Source: Saposhnikovia divaricata (lineage: Eukaryota > Streptophyta > Magnoliopsida > Apiales > Apiaceae). Taken from it: a stretch of 64,000 bases of DNA. The DNA is taken from positions 99,289,001 through 99,353,000 of the forward strand of contig CM071594.1 of the NCBI GenBank assembly GCA_036435485.1. The letters run 5' to 3'. Under the pieces are notes generated by a model. That model searched no databases. It had not been told where the DNA came from and saw only the letters and a list, made by a program, of their open reading frames with translations. Below, piece after piece: positions 41,612 through 53,211 of the stretch; position 1 is the first letter of the stretch, and each line of letters opens with the position of its first letter. Both the position numbers and the translations under genes were made by a program.

Positions 41612-42222
41612 ATTTTGTGTGTAAGTCTTTGGTTAAGGATCGACTTAATCAATTAATGGAATAAATAAGTTAATAATATAGATAAGGAAAATCAGTATCT
41701 GTTAAGGGCTAGGAAACGTTATGAAAAGAAAAGTAGGAGTGTTTTGGGAAAACACAAGCTCGTTGAGACGAACAGGAAATATATATTATAGGTAGTATTT
41801 TCTTACAATTGTTTTAAAGAATATTATTAGAGTTTATTTTCTGGAAAATTTTACAGAGAGGAGCTATAGGAATATTGAGGAGTTAATATTTATGTCATGA
41901 TAGAGATCAGAAAATGGTCAAACCATAAGTGAGATACACTACCATTCAGGAAAGGTCAATGTGGTGGCGGATATCTTCGTCAAAAGAGGAAGGAGAGATG
42001 AGATAATATGGAATGACTGGAAACAGATTAAAGGACTGCAATTGATAAACTAAATGGCATGTTGATGAATGACAAGGAAGTTATGTTGGTGTATTTCTGC
42101 GCAAACAAGATAGAGATATTACGAAAGGAAATGGATAGAAGAAATAGGGTGGAGGTTAGAAGGTGTGAATGAGAAAGATACCCATGGACATTTTCAACAT
42201 GATTCCGGGACGGAATTCTTTT
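41612..42222 (+). pseudogene. Pol scar of element D
   Basis: About 600 bp replaces the 3 kb or more of a normal pol. One RNase H end motif is readable near 41933-41998 (HYHSGKVNVVADIF, then KRGRRDE). Everything from protease to most of RNase H and the whole integrase is absent. The deletion boundaries are not clear by eye. Confidence 0.7.
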
Positions 42223-42234
42223 AAGGGGGGAAGA
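42223..42234 (+). promoter_or_regulatory. Polypurine tract of element D
   Basis: AAGGGGGGAAGA, one base before the 3' LTR start TGTAATAACC at 42236. Confidence 0.88.
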
Positions 42235-42235
42235 C

Positions 42236-45200
42236 TGTAATAACCCTAACTTTAGAAAGGCTACAGTGCCCAAATGAATAGTGATCTTGAGGAATCCAGG
42301 GAAATGGTGTGTAGGTACTCTATATTAGGGATGTAAAATGAGTAAACAGAAACCATATTAGTGTTGTACATTGAAAATAAGTGACTCGAAATGGCGATGG
42401 ATTTTAGAAATTCCTGAATTTTGATTTTGAGGATTTTGAGCTCGAACGAACTTCTATATCTTGGATATTAAGGAGTATAGAAATACTAAAGGAATTATAT
42501 ATTGAGGAATTAGTAAATTTAAGTTAAACCAAGGGATTATTAAGTCAAGAGAATACCAAAGGAAATTGGATTTGTAAATGATTTCGAAAACCACTGAGAT
42601 AATGAGGTATACTCGAAACGAACCACGATTAGACGAGTATGGAAACCAAGCAACCAAGATTAGTAATTTAACAAGGATGCATACCACATTATGATTATCC
42701 AAGGTTAGTAGCATAATACTTAGAAAATAAGTAAATGAGAATATGAACTCATCCTAATGACATCACTAATGATCTCATATTCCACTAACTCAAAATTAAG
42801 GATAAATTAGTACTTTTGCTTGGCTTAAACCACAAATATCTTTCAAGGCTTCCAAGGTAATCTAGAATACACAAGATTAAGCTAGATAATTATCAAAGAA
42901 ACACAAAAATCTCTCCCCACCTCCTTCATTATTACAATCGGCCATTTAGGAAAAAAAGAAGAAAATAAAAACAAAAATCCTAGCTAGCATCAAGATAAAA
43001 TCAAGAGGAAATTCATGGGGCTTCTTGGAGATTAGGAAGGAGTATATACAAAGTTTCAAGGCCAACCACCATCATTTAGCAAGTGATTCAAGCTAGTATA
43101 AGGTTAATTAAGGATATATCAAGGATTGTTAAGGGTTATCAAAGCTTCAAGAAGGTATAATCATGCTTGCTCTTTTATATTTATGGTGGATATTGTTTGG
43201 TTTAGTGATTAAGTAGTGTAAATGTTAAGATTATGATGTTATATGTGTTTGTAAGTGGTTTGAGTTAAATATGGAAGTGTTTGGGATTGTAACCATGGCT
43301 GGTGAAGAAGACCACATGGTGTAGGTGATGATTATGGTGTTTGATAATTGATTTGGAGGAGTTGGATTTATGGAAAGTACGAAATTATAGTCGTTATAAT
43401 GCCCGATTTTCGTTAGGATGTAAGTTGCCCTGTTTTGGACCCCCTGCATCCGTACGGTACCCTACTGTTCAGGTTCCTAATTAACTATGAAATGATAGAG
43501 CTTAGTTCATAGATCGTTTTGATATAAGGTGCGTTAAAATCTGATGAACGGTTTAGGAGAAAAGTCAGTTTTAGTGAAAGCGGTTCAGAAACCGAGAAAC
43601 CGTAAATGTATCAAACTTGAGGTTACAATTACCATACTTTAACATTGTTAAAAGTCACGAAATTTTGGGATATGGTAGTAGTGTGGTCAAAGAACTATTT
43701 CCAGTTGACCTTACAATAAAATTCGAAATTTAAAAATTATAAGAAATTCTACAGTCGAGTGTGGTCGTTAAGGGAAATGGTGAAAACCCCTGAAACTTCG
43801 ATTAAGGTTTTAAATGGCTAAGTTCTTGAACCTTTGGGGTAATAAAAATACGTTAAAAATATATTAAAGTTTCAAAAGGTAATGTTATACAAGAGTGTAG
43901 TAAGTAAGAGATGTGGTTCTAACGACTGTCCTTTTGTGTTTATAGAAACTCCGGAAGAGGGACGAGCCATACCGTCAGGATATCGAAACCGAGGCAAGAT
44001 TTCTTCTATCCCTATTTGTAAAACTACTTATCTTCACAAAGAAACTTGATTTCGTGGAATATATATGTGATGCTATTATTACTATATTGTGAAGAAATTG
44101 TCTTCCTTGAGTATTAATATTGAAAAGAAAGATATACGAAGATGTATATGAATATGGATATGAGTATAAGATGTATATGAATATGAATAAGAGTATGAGA
44201 TGGATATGTATAGAGATGATTATGCATGAATTGAACATGCCTTATGATTATGAGAATAAGAGAGAATGGTATCAGTTGTTATCGAGGGTTATATGGTTAT
44301 AATATTATATTAAAAATGTTCTTTTTGAGTATCAGTGGTTTTATAAACATTATTTGATTATCATGCATTACTCTTAAAATAGATGGAATATTTTACGAAT
44401 ATAAAAGTATATTTGAATTCTGAATATGAAAGAGAGGTCTGAATCATAATCAAAGCATTATGATATATATATATATATATATATATTTTATAGAAGTAAT
44501 GTGCAAGAATGGAAATGATATGAGAGAATGATATGTGGAATGAGATTTTGAAAAGGGAATAATGATGTGATAAAAAGGGGGATTGCAACAAACTTGCGTA
44601 AGTGGTTGTGTCAGGGCTGTGTGCGACACAGTCCAGCATTTATTATTTTTATTACGGCACGAAGATGCCAAAGGAGGATGTTAGGAGGTGGCCTTCCTCC
44701 AGGGATGATCTTCATTCCTTCTACCGGTAGTAAAAAGAGAGCAGGTACGATTAGGCGACTGATCATCATCCTAACGTATCAGGCGACAGCAGATATCCCC
44801 AATGTTTTGAAAAGAAAATGTAGACAATGGTTTTCAGATTTCTATTCTGAAAACAGAATAATGATATGAGATGATGGAATTATGGTTACAGATGAAGAAA
44901 AACTGATATTATATTATTTCAGATTTCTATACTGAAAACAGAATAATGATATGAGATGATGGAATTATGGTTACAGATGAAGAAAAACTGATATTATATT
45001 AATTTAGATTTCTTTCTTATAATAGTAAGTGGATGATGTATTATTAAATAAGAGCTCTATTCTTCCTTAAGGATTTTAATTGTTTCCTGCTATCATATAT
45101 GCATATACATATATGTATACTCGTTCACATTTTAAATTTTAGTTATAGTATGATCTTGCTGAGCTATTATAGCTCATTCTTGCTACTTATGTATATAGCA

Positions 45201-45618
45201 GCTAGGTCCCATGCCGATACTACGTACCACACCCCGCAAGAGGGTAAGGGAAAGGCGACCTTTTGAGCGTGTGCTGGCGACCATCCCCGAGGTAGTGACA
45301 AGCGAAGGGGCTTAGTATACTTATGTATATTAAGTGTGTAAGTTGTAATAAACTTTAGTTGTTGAAGTGCTTCCTGTAGAAGCTTTGTTCAACAATGTAC
45401 TTAGTAAATTCTGGGATTGTAATAACTGTTAACTTTAAAACTTTTAAATATTGTGGTTGTTGTTCTATGAGCATATGACTGGTGTGTGTGTGTGTGTATT
45501 AGTGTGGGGTCAACTGCTTATTTATTTATTAAAAAAAAAGACTACAGAGATATTGATATTGATCAGAAATTGGACCGTGATGACCTGGATCCTTGACCCC
45601 GGATCTAGGGGCGTCACA
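42236..45618 (+). repeat. Element D 3' LTR
   Basis: 3383 bp, TGTAATAACC to GGCGTCACA, followed by CCAAA, which would be the target duplication. It is complete at its 5' end, unlike the 5' LTR. The frames inside it (42454-42714, 43231-43449, 43975-44302, 44567-44869) repeat those of the 5' LTR. Confidence 0.92.
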
Positions 45619-46503
45619 CCAAATACTCATCTAAATCTTCAGCTTCATCCTCACTTAATGCATCAGGATCTTCAATCATCTTACTTTTACCTTTGCTAGT
45701 TGCAGCTCCACCTTCACACGTTCTTTGACTTGGTGTGGCTTCCACATTCTTCATCTTCTCTCCATCTTGGTTTGTTGGAATATTGGCCACCAAAGCTACA
45801 CTTCCACTTTTCTTCTGGCACTTCTCAACTTCTTCATCTTGTTGCAACTCGAGCTTATAGGTCTTTAAAATTCCATACAGTCTCTCAAGTGTGAAATCTT
45901 TGTAATCTTGAGAATTTCTCAATGAGACTGTCATTGGCTTCCATTCTTTAGGTAAAGACCTCAGAAATTTTAGGTTGGAATCTTTGGTTTCATATACTCT
46001 CCCATACAGCTTTAGCCCATTTAACAGTTTCTAAAATCTGCTAAATATATCAGTTAAACTTTCACCTGAATTAAAGTAAAAATGTTCATACTGCTGTATG
46101 AGGAGTTGCATCTTATTCTCTCTAACTTGCTCAGTCCCTTCACAGAGTGTTTGTATAGTGTCCCACACTTGATTGGCAGTGGTGCAGTTTATGACATTAT
46201 CGAAAATGTCTTGATCAATTTCATTCAACAGTATGTTCATGGTTTTCTTGTCCTTCTGGACTTCTTCTTTGTCTGCCTCTGTGAATTCTGCTGGCGGTTT
46301 AGGAATAGGCCTTCCAGCAGCTGCAGTTCTAGCTGTTGCTCCAACTGCAGTATTAGCCTTCATAGGAATATAAGGGCCTTTCTCGATGCAGTTTACATAA
46401 CTTCATTAATGGATAAGAGATGTAAATGCATCTTTACTTTCCAGTGAAAGTAATTATTTTTGTCAAGAACTGGTATTTTCACGCCTATATCCTTCATTCC
46501 CAT
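45619..46503 (-). pseudogene. Element C gag, N-terminal part
   Basis: Minus strand. A start ATG at 46503-46501 opens MGMKDIGVKIPVLDKNNYF, a typical copia-gag beginning; a stop and shift follow near 46395. Frames 46363-46031 (PAEFTEADKEEVQKDKKTMN; ANQVWDTIQTLCEGTEQVRE) and 45934-45619 (FTLERLYGILKTYKLELQQ, then an acidic tail) form the UBN2-type gag domain found in SIRE and related copia elements. A further frame change lies near 46000. The reading is cut at 45618 by element D and continues at 35308 with the zinc knuckle. About 300 residues are recoverable in pieces. Confidence 0.85.
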
Positions 46504-46540
46504 GGTGGTGATCTTTAAACTTCTTGTATATTAGAAGCTT

Positions 46541-46552
46541 GCTCTGATACCA
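46541..46552 (-). promoter_or_regulatory. Primer binding site of element C (initiator tRNA-Met)
   Basis: Minus strand TGGTATCAGAGC, two nucleotides from the LTR end at 46555. It marks 46555 upward as the 5' LTR. Confidence 0.92.
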
Positions 46553-46554
46553 AT

Positions 46555-47197
46555 TGCTAGGTCCCGAAGTATCGTAGAAGGGGGGTTGAATAGGATACTA
46601 CAAAATAAAATAATTCCGAGAATATATCTTTATTGATTATAAAATCGAAGGGGGTGTTACAACTTCTAATCCAATGGATTAGCTTCAAAACCTGAACACT
46701 CCTAAGGATAGTTTAGGCACGAGGACCTTCTACCCGACACTTCCTGAAAGCGGGCTAAGCCGACTTTCCTACTAGATGGACTGTCTAGCAGCTTACACTC
46801 CTAAGGATAGTTTAGGCACGAGGACCTTCTACCCGACACTTCCTGAAAGCGGGCTAAGCCGACTTTCCTACTAGATGGACTATCTAGCAGTTTCCACAGA
46901 AAAGATATGAGAGAGAGAGAGGAGAGAGTTGGGTGTTGAGGTGTGTTTTGAAATGAAATACAACAGGCCTATTTATAGGTTTTAGAAAGTTACTATTTGA
47001 CACTATTCCAATAACCCCCAAATAGTAACCGTTGGTTACTATTCATATGAATAGTACTATTCATATGAATAGTGATTTCAGATACTATTCACATGAATAG
47101 TAATTTTGGATACTATTCAGCTTCCAACTAACCAGAGGATATCAATACTTCTCTAAACACAATCATACCTCTTGAATAGTTTTTCTGAGTTAGATAC
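46555..47197 (-). repeat. Element C 5' LTR, U5-side part (left of CACTA-2)
   Basis: Matches 22374-23100 of the 3' LTR, with the same 99-bp duplication (46696-46893). It stops at GTTAGATAC, where CACTA-2 inserted with a TAC duplication (47195-47197 and 53209-53211), and resumes at 53212. Confidence 0.9.
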
Positions 47198-47214
47198 CAC
47201 TACTACAGACTGAA

Positions 47215-47640
47215 CCTATAGCGTCGCCTATATAGACCTATAGCGTCGGTTGTTTGGCGTAGTATATGCAGGGGACGCTATAGGTATAGGCCTATAGCGT
47301 CGGTTAAAATGGCGACGCTGAATCCTACTTTAGGCGTCGGTCATTTAAATGACCGACGCTATAGGTATAGCTTATAGCGTCGCCCTTTCAAATGACCGAC
47401 GCTATAGGTTAATTTTTTTTTAAAAAAAAAGCCTATAGCATCGCCCTTTCAAATGACCGACGCTATAGCTATACCTTATAGCGTCGCCCTTTCAAATGAC
47501 CGACGCTATAGGTATACCTTATAGCGTCGCCCTTTTAAATGACCGACGATATAGGTTATTTTTTTTTAAAAAAAAGTCTATAGCATCGCCCTTTCAAATG
47601 ACCGACGCTATAGTTCAATTTTTTTTTTAAAAAAAAACAA
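47215..47640. repeat. Left subterminal repeat array of CACTA-2
   Basis: About a dozen inverted and direct copies of a 12-bp motif CCTATAGCGTCG, arranged as imperfect palindromes with GACCGACGCTATAG and T-runs between. Likely transposase-binding sites of this family, by analogy with Spm. Confidence 0.85.
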
Positions 47641-48132
47641 TAATTTCAAAATTGAAATTTCAATAATCTTTACCAAACCCAACAAATACCACAATATAGT
47701 ATAAAACAATTACAATTATCCCATGCCAACAAACATTTGATAACAATACATATAATAGCAACACAACTAAAATAGCAATTAAATCTCAAAAGTTACAACA
47801 AAAATTATATTGTTCATCTAATTTAATTGGGGCATAATTACAACAAAAATAGTAATTCCCTGGATGTTGTCTGGAAGAACTTTCAGATGCCTCTGTAGGT
47901 TAATTTACTCATGATGTAACAAGTCCCTGTAAAACAATATACATACATCAATCAACTAAATTAAAATTACCTGTACTATCAACTAAATTAAAATTACCTT
48001 TGCAGTTTGGCAATTTGCGCCCGTCATCTTAAATAACAATGGCTACCGCCATTAACCAAAAATATCACCAAGTAAAAGGTTTGACAATTTGAAAGGTTTT
48101 TCAAGTAATACAGTATGTAAGGTAGAGATTAC
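47641..48132. other. Non-coding interior of CACTA-2 left of the EDEM exons
   Basis: AT-rich, no frame and no recognisable mannosidase exon. The captured gene therefore lacks its C-terminal part, or the next exon is too decayed to see. Confidence 0.4.
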
Positions 48133-50949
48133 CTCAAAAGAAGTCCAGTTGCCTGGGACGTACGTCTGGGGAAGCCTCTCATGCCAAGAGCTCAAAACTG
48201 GAAGAGGGTGACCTTCAGTTGTGAATACGTAATTCCGACCAGATAAGAATAAGTCATCAAAGAGAAGATATAGATACTTGCACCTAAGATGATTACAAAA
48301 CAAAATAATAAAAATCTTGATACACTGGAAAATATGGTTTATGAACTTTTATTGAAAGGTAAAACCCGGTAGGAATAGATCCACACTAACAAAAGGAGAT
48401 TAGGTACATCATGTTTAACACAGAAAAATTAGATATTTAGAATACTCACGTTTCAGCAAGGAAGAAACTGTGTTGATGATCTTCTAATTGCATAGTTGTC
48501 ACATCTTTAATGCTTGCAAATCCACCTTCAACCTTGGTGTATTGATTAAGAGAGTTTACCATTGATTCCCCCACTTCCATGTACCAGGGATCTGTTAAAA
48601 ACCGACACGTCAAATTGGTATTATCAAAAAAATCAAAGTGCAGTCTACTTGTCTGCACTTAATATATAGTGGGGAGGTGGGAGGAGGGAAAGAGATAGAG
48701 ACACTCATTGCCTAGGCTATGTTTTAACATAGTAAAGAATTAAAATCAGAAGAATGGGTGCTAACCTTTAGTTGCTTGATAAAGGTAAAATGTGGACTCT
48801 GCTAACTCAGGGCGTAAAGGATAATATCTCTCAGTTGGGTGTACCAGTTGACGATCCAACAGATACCTTAAATTAAAAGTGGGGTTAATTAATTTGTTAT
48901 CTTTTAAGCCAGCGAAAAAACTAAGAACGGAAATGAACTAAACTAGTTCCGTGATAAATTAACAATAAAAAATGTTTTGCATTCAAAATGAACATGCATT
49001 ATACCTTTCGGGTAGTACACCATATTTCTCCCACACATGAAAAAACTCGCGGTGTGAAGAATTAGCGGCTGCGATATCCCCAACAAAGACCTAATTACCA
49101 TAAAGGTGGTTAAAATAGGTGGAGTTTGCATTACCGTCCATGACAATACATTGTTTTAACCTACCTGTACTCCAGGCCAAAATGCTTGAAGGCTAGTAAG
49201 TTGCCAATAAGTTGCTATTCCTGTCCTCATATCAGCTTCATGGTACCTGCCAGAGTAAGAAATCATTCTCTAAGATATTATATCAATCTTTCATCCATCA
49301 AATGTGGAAAAAATATTCAAATGTGTAGCATTGGCAGGAACATTCATTATACTGGTTGTGAACAAGAACTGGTCAAAGTACCATGGACCATGTCTGAAAT
49401 ATTTCTACACACCAAGATAAGCAGACTGAAACATCGTCCAAAATTCATCCTTTCCAAAAAGAATGTGTGCTTTGATCAGATACTCGTAAAAAGAATCAAC
49501 ACCTGTAAAAGAACAAATGAGGTTATGTACAGTAATACAAACAGATTAGTAATGAAGAGAATTTAAAATTCTGGAGAGATTTTTTGCATCCAGAAAGGTA
49601 AAGAAGTTGGTTTAGCTTCCAGAACTTCACTCCTTTTTTTGGTAATATTGCAGGGCTATTGTGTGCCTAAAGGTTTGTGTAAACTGTAAAGTAATGATTA
49701 TAATAAACTTGAATTTTCATGCCGAATTAATCAGCACATGTAAGAAATAAAAATCTTTGAAATTTAAAACAAAAATTTACATTGAGCACTGAGCAGGGAA
49801 GGAGAAGGCTTAAGAGGTTGGCATTGCACATACCAGCTCCAATTTACGAAGAGCACGCAAAGCGGCATTTTCATATCTGTGGTCACCAGTCAATCGTGAT
49901 AATGCTCCCATTTCTAGAATAAGTGAACCGGAACCCGCAAAAAAGGTATATTAATTGGCCTTTAGACATAAAATTCTTTGATAGATTCCCTCAACTGCCA
50001 ATAAATGTTCCTCACCACATCCAGATGTGCTTGTCTCGGGTGTCTCATTCTCCATTACGCCATACTGTCCATAGAATTCCGCATTGATGCGGTGTCATTA
50101 TCCTTCTTACAAAGAAAACCAATAAACCATTCTCATACACTCCACTGTCTAGAGAAATATTCATGTAAAGATGTCAAGTATGTACTATGTTCTGTAAAAG
50201 GTAAAAACAATAGTAGGATGATATTTGCACTTACACTTTATAAGCCGCAAGTTAAAACTACATGGGCTAAATAGATAGTAGTTTTTGACCAACATCATTA
50301 GCGTTAATAGTTATATATCACTTAGACATTGTTTTAAATAGGTATCATTTTAAAGAAGTAAGTGCAAACTTTAACTCTTGGAATGCCACACAATTGTGAA
50401 CCAATCAATTGTTAATAAAACATATTAGTTTTCAGAGGCAACATCTGAACAATGTTAATGGTAAAAATTATCCTCATTTTAGAAACTACCTTCAGATTAA
50501 CCCATGCATATGGCAATCCATTGGGTGTATCGAATGCCGGAAGAAATCTTTGCCCTAAATCTTGAGCAAGGCTGAGCAGCTCATTGTTGTAGACTCTTTG
50601 ACCCAACCTATTTGTGGAATCAGTTGCAAGAATATGAGCGGAAACAAGTCCTCCAAGAATTCTTATGTTGCACTGCACAATAAAAATGGAGGAAGAAAAG
50701 AAACAATAAAATCACTTTGACTAAACCTATGATTAATATTACTCATTGATGATGTACCAACGAAAAATACGAACAATGTAAATCGTAAAGCTTCTCGCGA
50801 AAGAATTCAATCATACTCTCAATGTGGAAAAGGCTTTTAACAAGCATACCTCAAACAGATTGACCCTTACATCAACATCAAATGCAAGGTTGTCAGATAG
50901 CCAATAGACTGCTCTTTCAAACTCTGTGATATTCCCCATAATAACGAGA
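48133..50949 (-). pseudogene. Captured EDEM/MNS4-5-type alpha-mannosidase gene fragment, ten exons
   Basis: Glycosyl hydrolase family 47, EDEM type: ER proteins that trim mannose from misfolded glycoproteins for degradation. Exons on the minus strand: 50949-50850, 50672-50490, 50064-50016, 49934-49834, 49502-49382, 49246-49165, 49090-49005, 48866-48766, 48591-48450, 48283-48133. Landmarks: GLVSAHILATDSTNRL, RFLPAFDTPNGLPYAW, SGCG then GSLILEMGALSRL, HEADMRTG, TERYYPLRPELAESTFYLYQ, GGFASIKDVTTMQLEDHQHS and YVFTTEGHPLPVL. They follow the family order with introns kept, so capture was from DNA. Most junctions are GT/AG. The acceptor of exon 4 reads GG instead of AG (49936-49935), and exon 5 has an in-frame TAG (49407-49405). 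N- and C-terminal parts are missing. It is a pseudogene inside a transposon, not the resident gene. Confidence 0.9.
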
Positions 50950-51630
50950 CTAGGATAAGAAAATGAACATCAAAGAAGCAATCGAGCAATCAAGCAATCA
51001 ATAAAACCTCAAAATTTCCCCCAAATTTCAAAAATTAACCAACAATCACAAACATCATAATTCAATTACATGCCACTATAACACAAACTACTAATAAAAA
51101 AAATTCTATAAAACAACAACAATTGCCATCAATAAAAGTTCATTAAAGAGATCATAAACAAGAAAATGAGCAAAATAGTTATAAAAATACAAAAAGATAC
51201 ATACATATCTCAAACTTTAAGACTCATGCGCTTCTTTTTAGCAGCCCATCTGGGATCAAGTGCAGATATTGACGAGGTAAAGAAAATGGTCGGAGAAATC
51301 GAGAGAGACTCGAAAATGGTCGGAGATATTGACAAGTCGTACAATGAAAGGCTGTTGCAGGGATTCAAACCTTGCTGTCTAGATGTTTTCAAAAATTAAT
51401 GAGATAGGGAGAGAAGAATTTGAGATAGACTCGAATTTGTTTGAGGGAGTAGAGAGAGAGCTCGAGATATATAATTGAGAGAGAGACCATAGCCGACTAA
51501 AATTGGGAAAATTAGGGATTTTGAGAGAGAGAGAAAGAGGGAGAGATAGAGAGAAAGGGAGAGATAAAGAGACCGAGAGGGATTTTGTGCGGGTTAAAAA
51601 TTTTAGCGGCCCTTTTGATTTTTCATCTCC
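50950..51630 (-). other. Upstream flank of the captured EDEM fragment
   Basis: On the minus strand this would be 5' flank or UTR: a GA-rich tract at 51400-51590 (CT-rich on the minus strand, as in many plant 5' UTRs). The frames at 51166-51399 (+) and 51210-51392 (-) overlap, contain a short internal duplication (MVGEIERDSKMVGDI) and match nothing I know. The first EDEM exons are not found here. Confidence 0.4.
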
Positions 51631-51983
51631 CGCTCAACAATCACTCTGTGCACTTCCCACACACATTCACACACACATATAAATAAATATTATATTTTTT
51701 TTATAATTTTCATATCAAAATTATAAATTATAATTTTAATAATTCTTTTTATCACACACATATCAAAATGATTTTAAAATGATTAATTTAAATTTTACAA
51801 GTTTTGATCTTATAAATACAATATTTTCATTGACCGCCCATTTCTTTATTTTGACACGCGTGTGTTTTAAAATTTTATTATAAAAAATTATTATTTATTA
51901 TTTTTATAATTGAAAACATGTGAAAAAAATTCGATTTTTGCATAATTGAATTGATTAATCACAATAAATAAAAAAGAAAAATT

Positions 51984-52670
51984 AGTGAAAGTTGGGTAAC
52001 ATTCATCACACAAATATTGAGTATGACTACTTTGGTATGTATGAATTTATTTTCAAAAATTGTCATTTTTCCAATTTTTATTTAATTTTTTGATTTATTT
52101 GACAAACTAGTTAAAAATGGTGGAAAAATAAAAAAAAAAATGAAAAACTAGTGAAAGTTGGGTAACATTCATCACACAAATATTGAGTATGACTAATTTG
52201 GTGTGTATGAATTTATTTTCAAAAATTGGAATTTTTCCTATTTTTATTTAATTTTTTGATTTATTTGAAAAACTAGTTAAAAATGGGGAAAAATAAAAAA
52301 AATGGAAAATTAAGGAAAGTAGGGTAACATTCATCATACAAATAGTGAGTATGACTACTTCGGTGTGTATGAATTCATTTTCAAAAAGTGGCATTTTTCT
52401 TATTTTTATTTAATTTTTTTATTTCTTTTACAAACTAGTTAAAAATAGGGAAAAAATAAAAAAATGGAAAATTATGGAAAGTAGGGTAAAATTAATCATA
52501 CAAATTGTCAGTATCACTAATTTGTTGTGTATGAATTTATTTTCAAAAATTGGCATTTTTCGTATTTTTATTTAATTTTTTGATTTCTTTGACAAACTAG
52601 TTTAAAAATGGGGAAAAATATAAAAAAAATAGAAAATTATTGAAAGTTGGGTAACATTAATGAGTAAAAC
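51984..52670. repeat. ~164-bp AT-rich tandem repeat in CACTA-2
   Basis: Four full units and one partial, starting near 51984, 52150, 52312, 52473 and 52637. Each begins GAAAGTTGGGTAACATTCAT and contains TATGAATTTATTTTCAAAAA and ACTAGTTAAAAATG. Divergence between units is roughly 10-15%. 51640-51983 and 52671-52800 are AT-rich with nothing recognised. Confidence 0.85.
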
Positions 52671-52804
52671 TAGTTAATATTTTGGTTGTATTGAATGGTT
52701 TATTTTGTAATGGGATTAAAATTGTGTTTAGACTTGTTTGGTGTTCTTGGATTATATTTTGTAATGGTGAAATTTCACTTTTGAAATAATTATTTTTTAA
52801 AAAA

Positions 52805-53195
52805 AATTGACCTATAGCATCGGTCATTTGAATGGGCGACGCTATAGACTCTTTTTAAAAAAACATTAACCTATAGCGTCGGCATTTTAGGGGGCGATGC
52901 TATAGGTAGAGCCTATAGCGTCGCCCCTTAAAAGGGCGACGCTATAGGCTATACCTATAGCGTCGGTTAATGCAAACAACGACGCAATAGCTTCTGGGTA
53001 TAGCCTATAGCGTCGCCCCTTAAAAAGGCGACGCTATAGGCTATACCTATAACGTCGGTTAATGCAAACAACCGACGCAATAGCTTTTGGCAGATGACCT
53101 AAGGCGTCGGTTAATGCAAACAACCGACGCAATAGGTAAACTGGCGACGCTATAGGTCAACAACCGACGCTATAGGTGGCGACGCTATAGGTGTA
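52805..53195. repeat. Right subterminal repeat array of CACTA-2
   Basis: CCTATAGCGTCG and CGACGCTATAGG copies with AACCGACGCAATAG variants. It mirrors the left array and ends in the inverted terminal repeat. Confidence 0.85.
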
Positions 53196-53211
53196 TTCTG
53201 TACTAGTGTAC

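Larger units (their letters stand above)
35309..45618 (+). mobile_element. Element D: non-autonomous chromovirus-like Ty3/gypsy element with ~3.4-kb LTRs
   Basis: 5' LTR 35309-38702, initiator-Met primer site 38705-38716, pre-gag ORF 38897-39784, gag 40307-41611, a short pol scar near 41930-41995, polypurine tract 42223-42234, 3' LTR 42236-45618. The two LTRs differ at about 25 sites plus microsatellite length (under 1%), so the insertion is fairly young. RT, integrase and protease are gone. The 5' LTR lacks its first 22-23 nt, including the TG, so no clean target duplication is seen. It sits inside the gag of element C in the opposite orientation. Confidence 0.9.
47198..53208. mobile_element. 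CACTA-2: CACTA transposon carrying a captured EDEM-like gene
   Basis: Ends are CACTACTACAGACTGAACC (left) and, inverted, CACTAGTACAGAATACACC (right), with a perfect TAC target duplication. Subterminal regions (47215-47640 and 52805-53195) are packed with CCTATAGCGTCG and its complement CGACGCTATAGG. No transposase is present. The interior holds ten exons of an alpha-mannosidase-like gene (48133-50949), a GA-rich 5'-UTR-like stretch, AT-rich DNA and a tandem repeat. This is a 6011-bp non-autonomous element of the type that transduplicates host genes. Confidence 0.92.

Noticed and set aside
48133..50949. A resident, functional EDEM gene
   Set aside because: It lies between CACTA terminal repeats with a TAC duplication, lacks both ends, and has an acceptor reading GG and an in-frame stop.
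51166..51399. 77-aa ORF beside the EDEM fragment
   Set aside because: Overlaps an opposite-strand frame, has a short duplicated motif, no homology recognised, and is in the presumed 5' flank.
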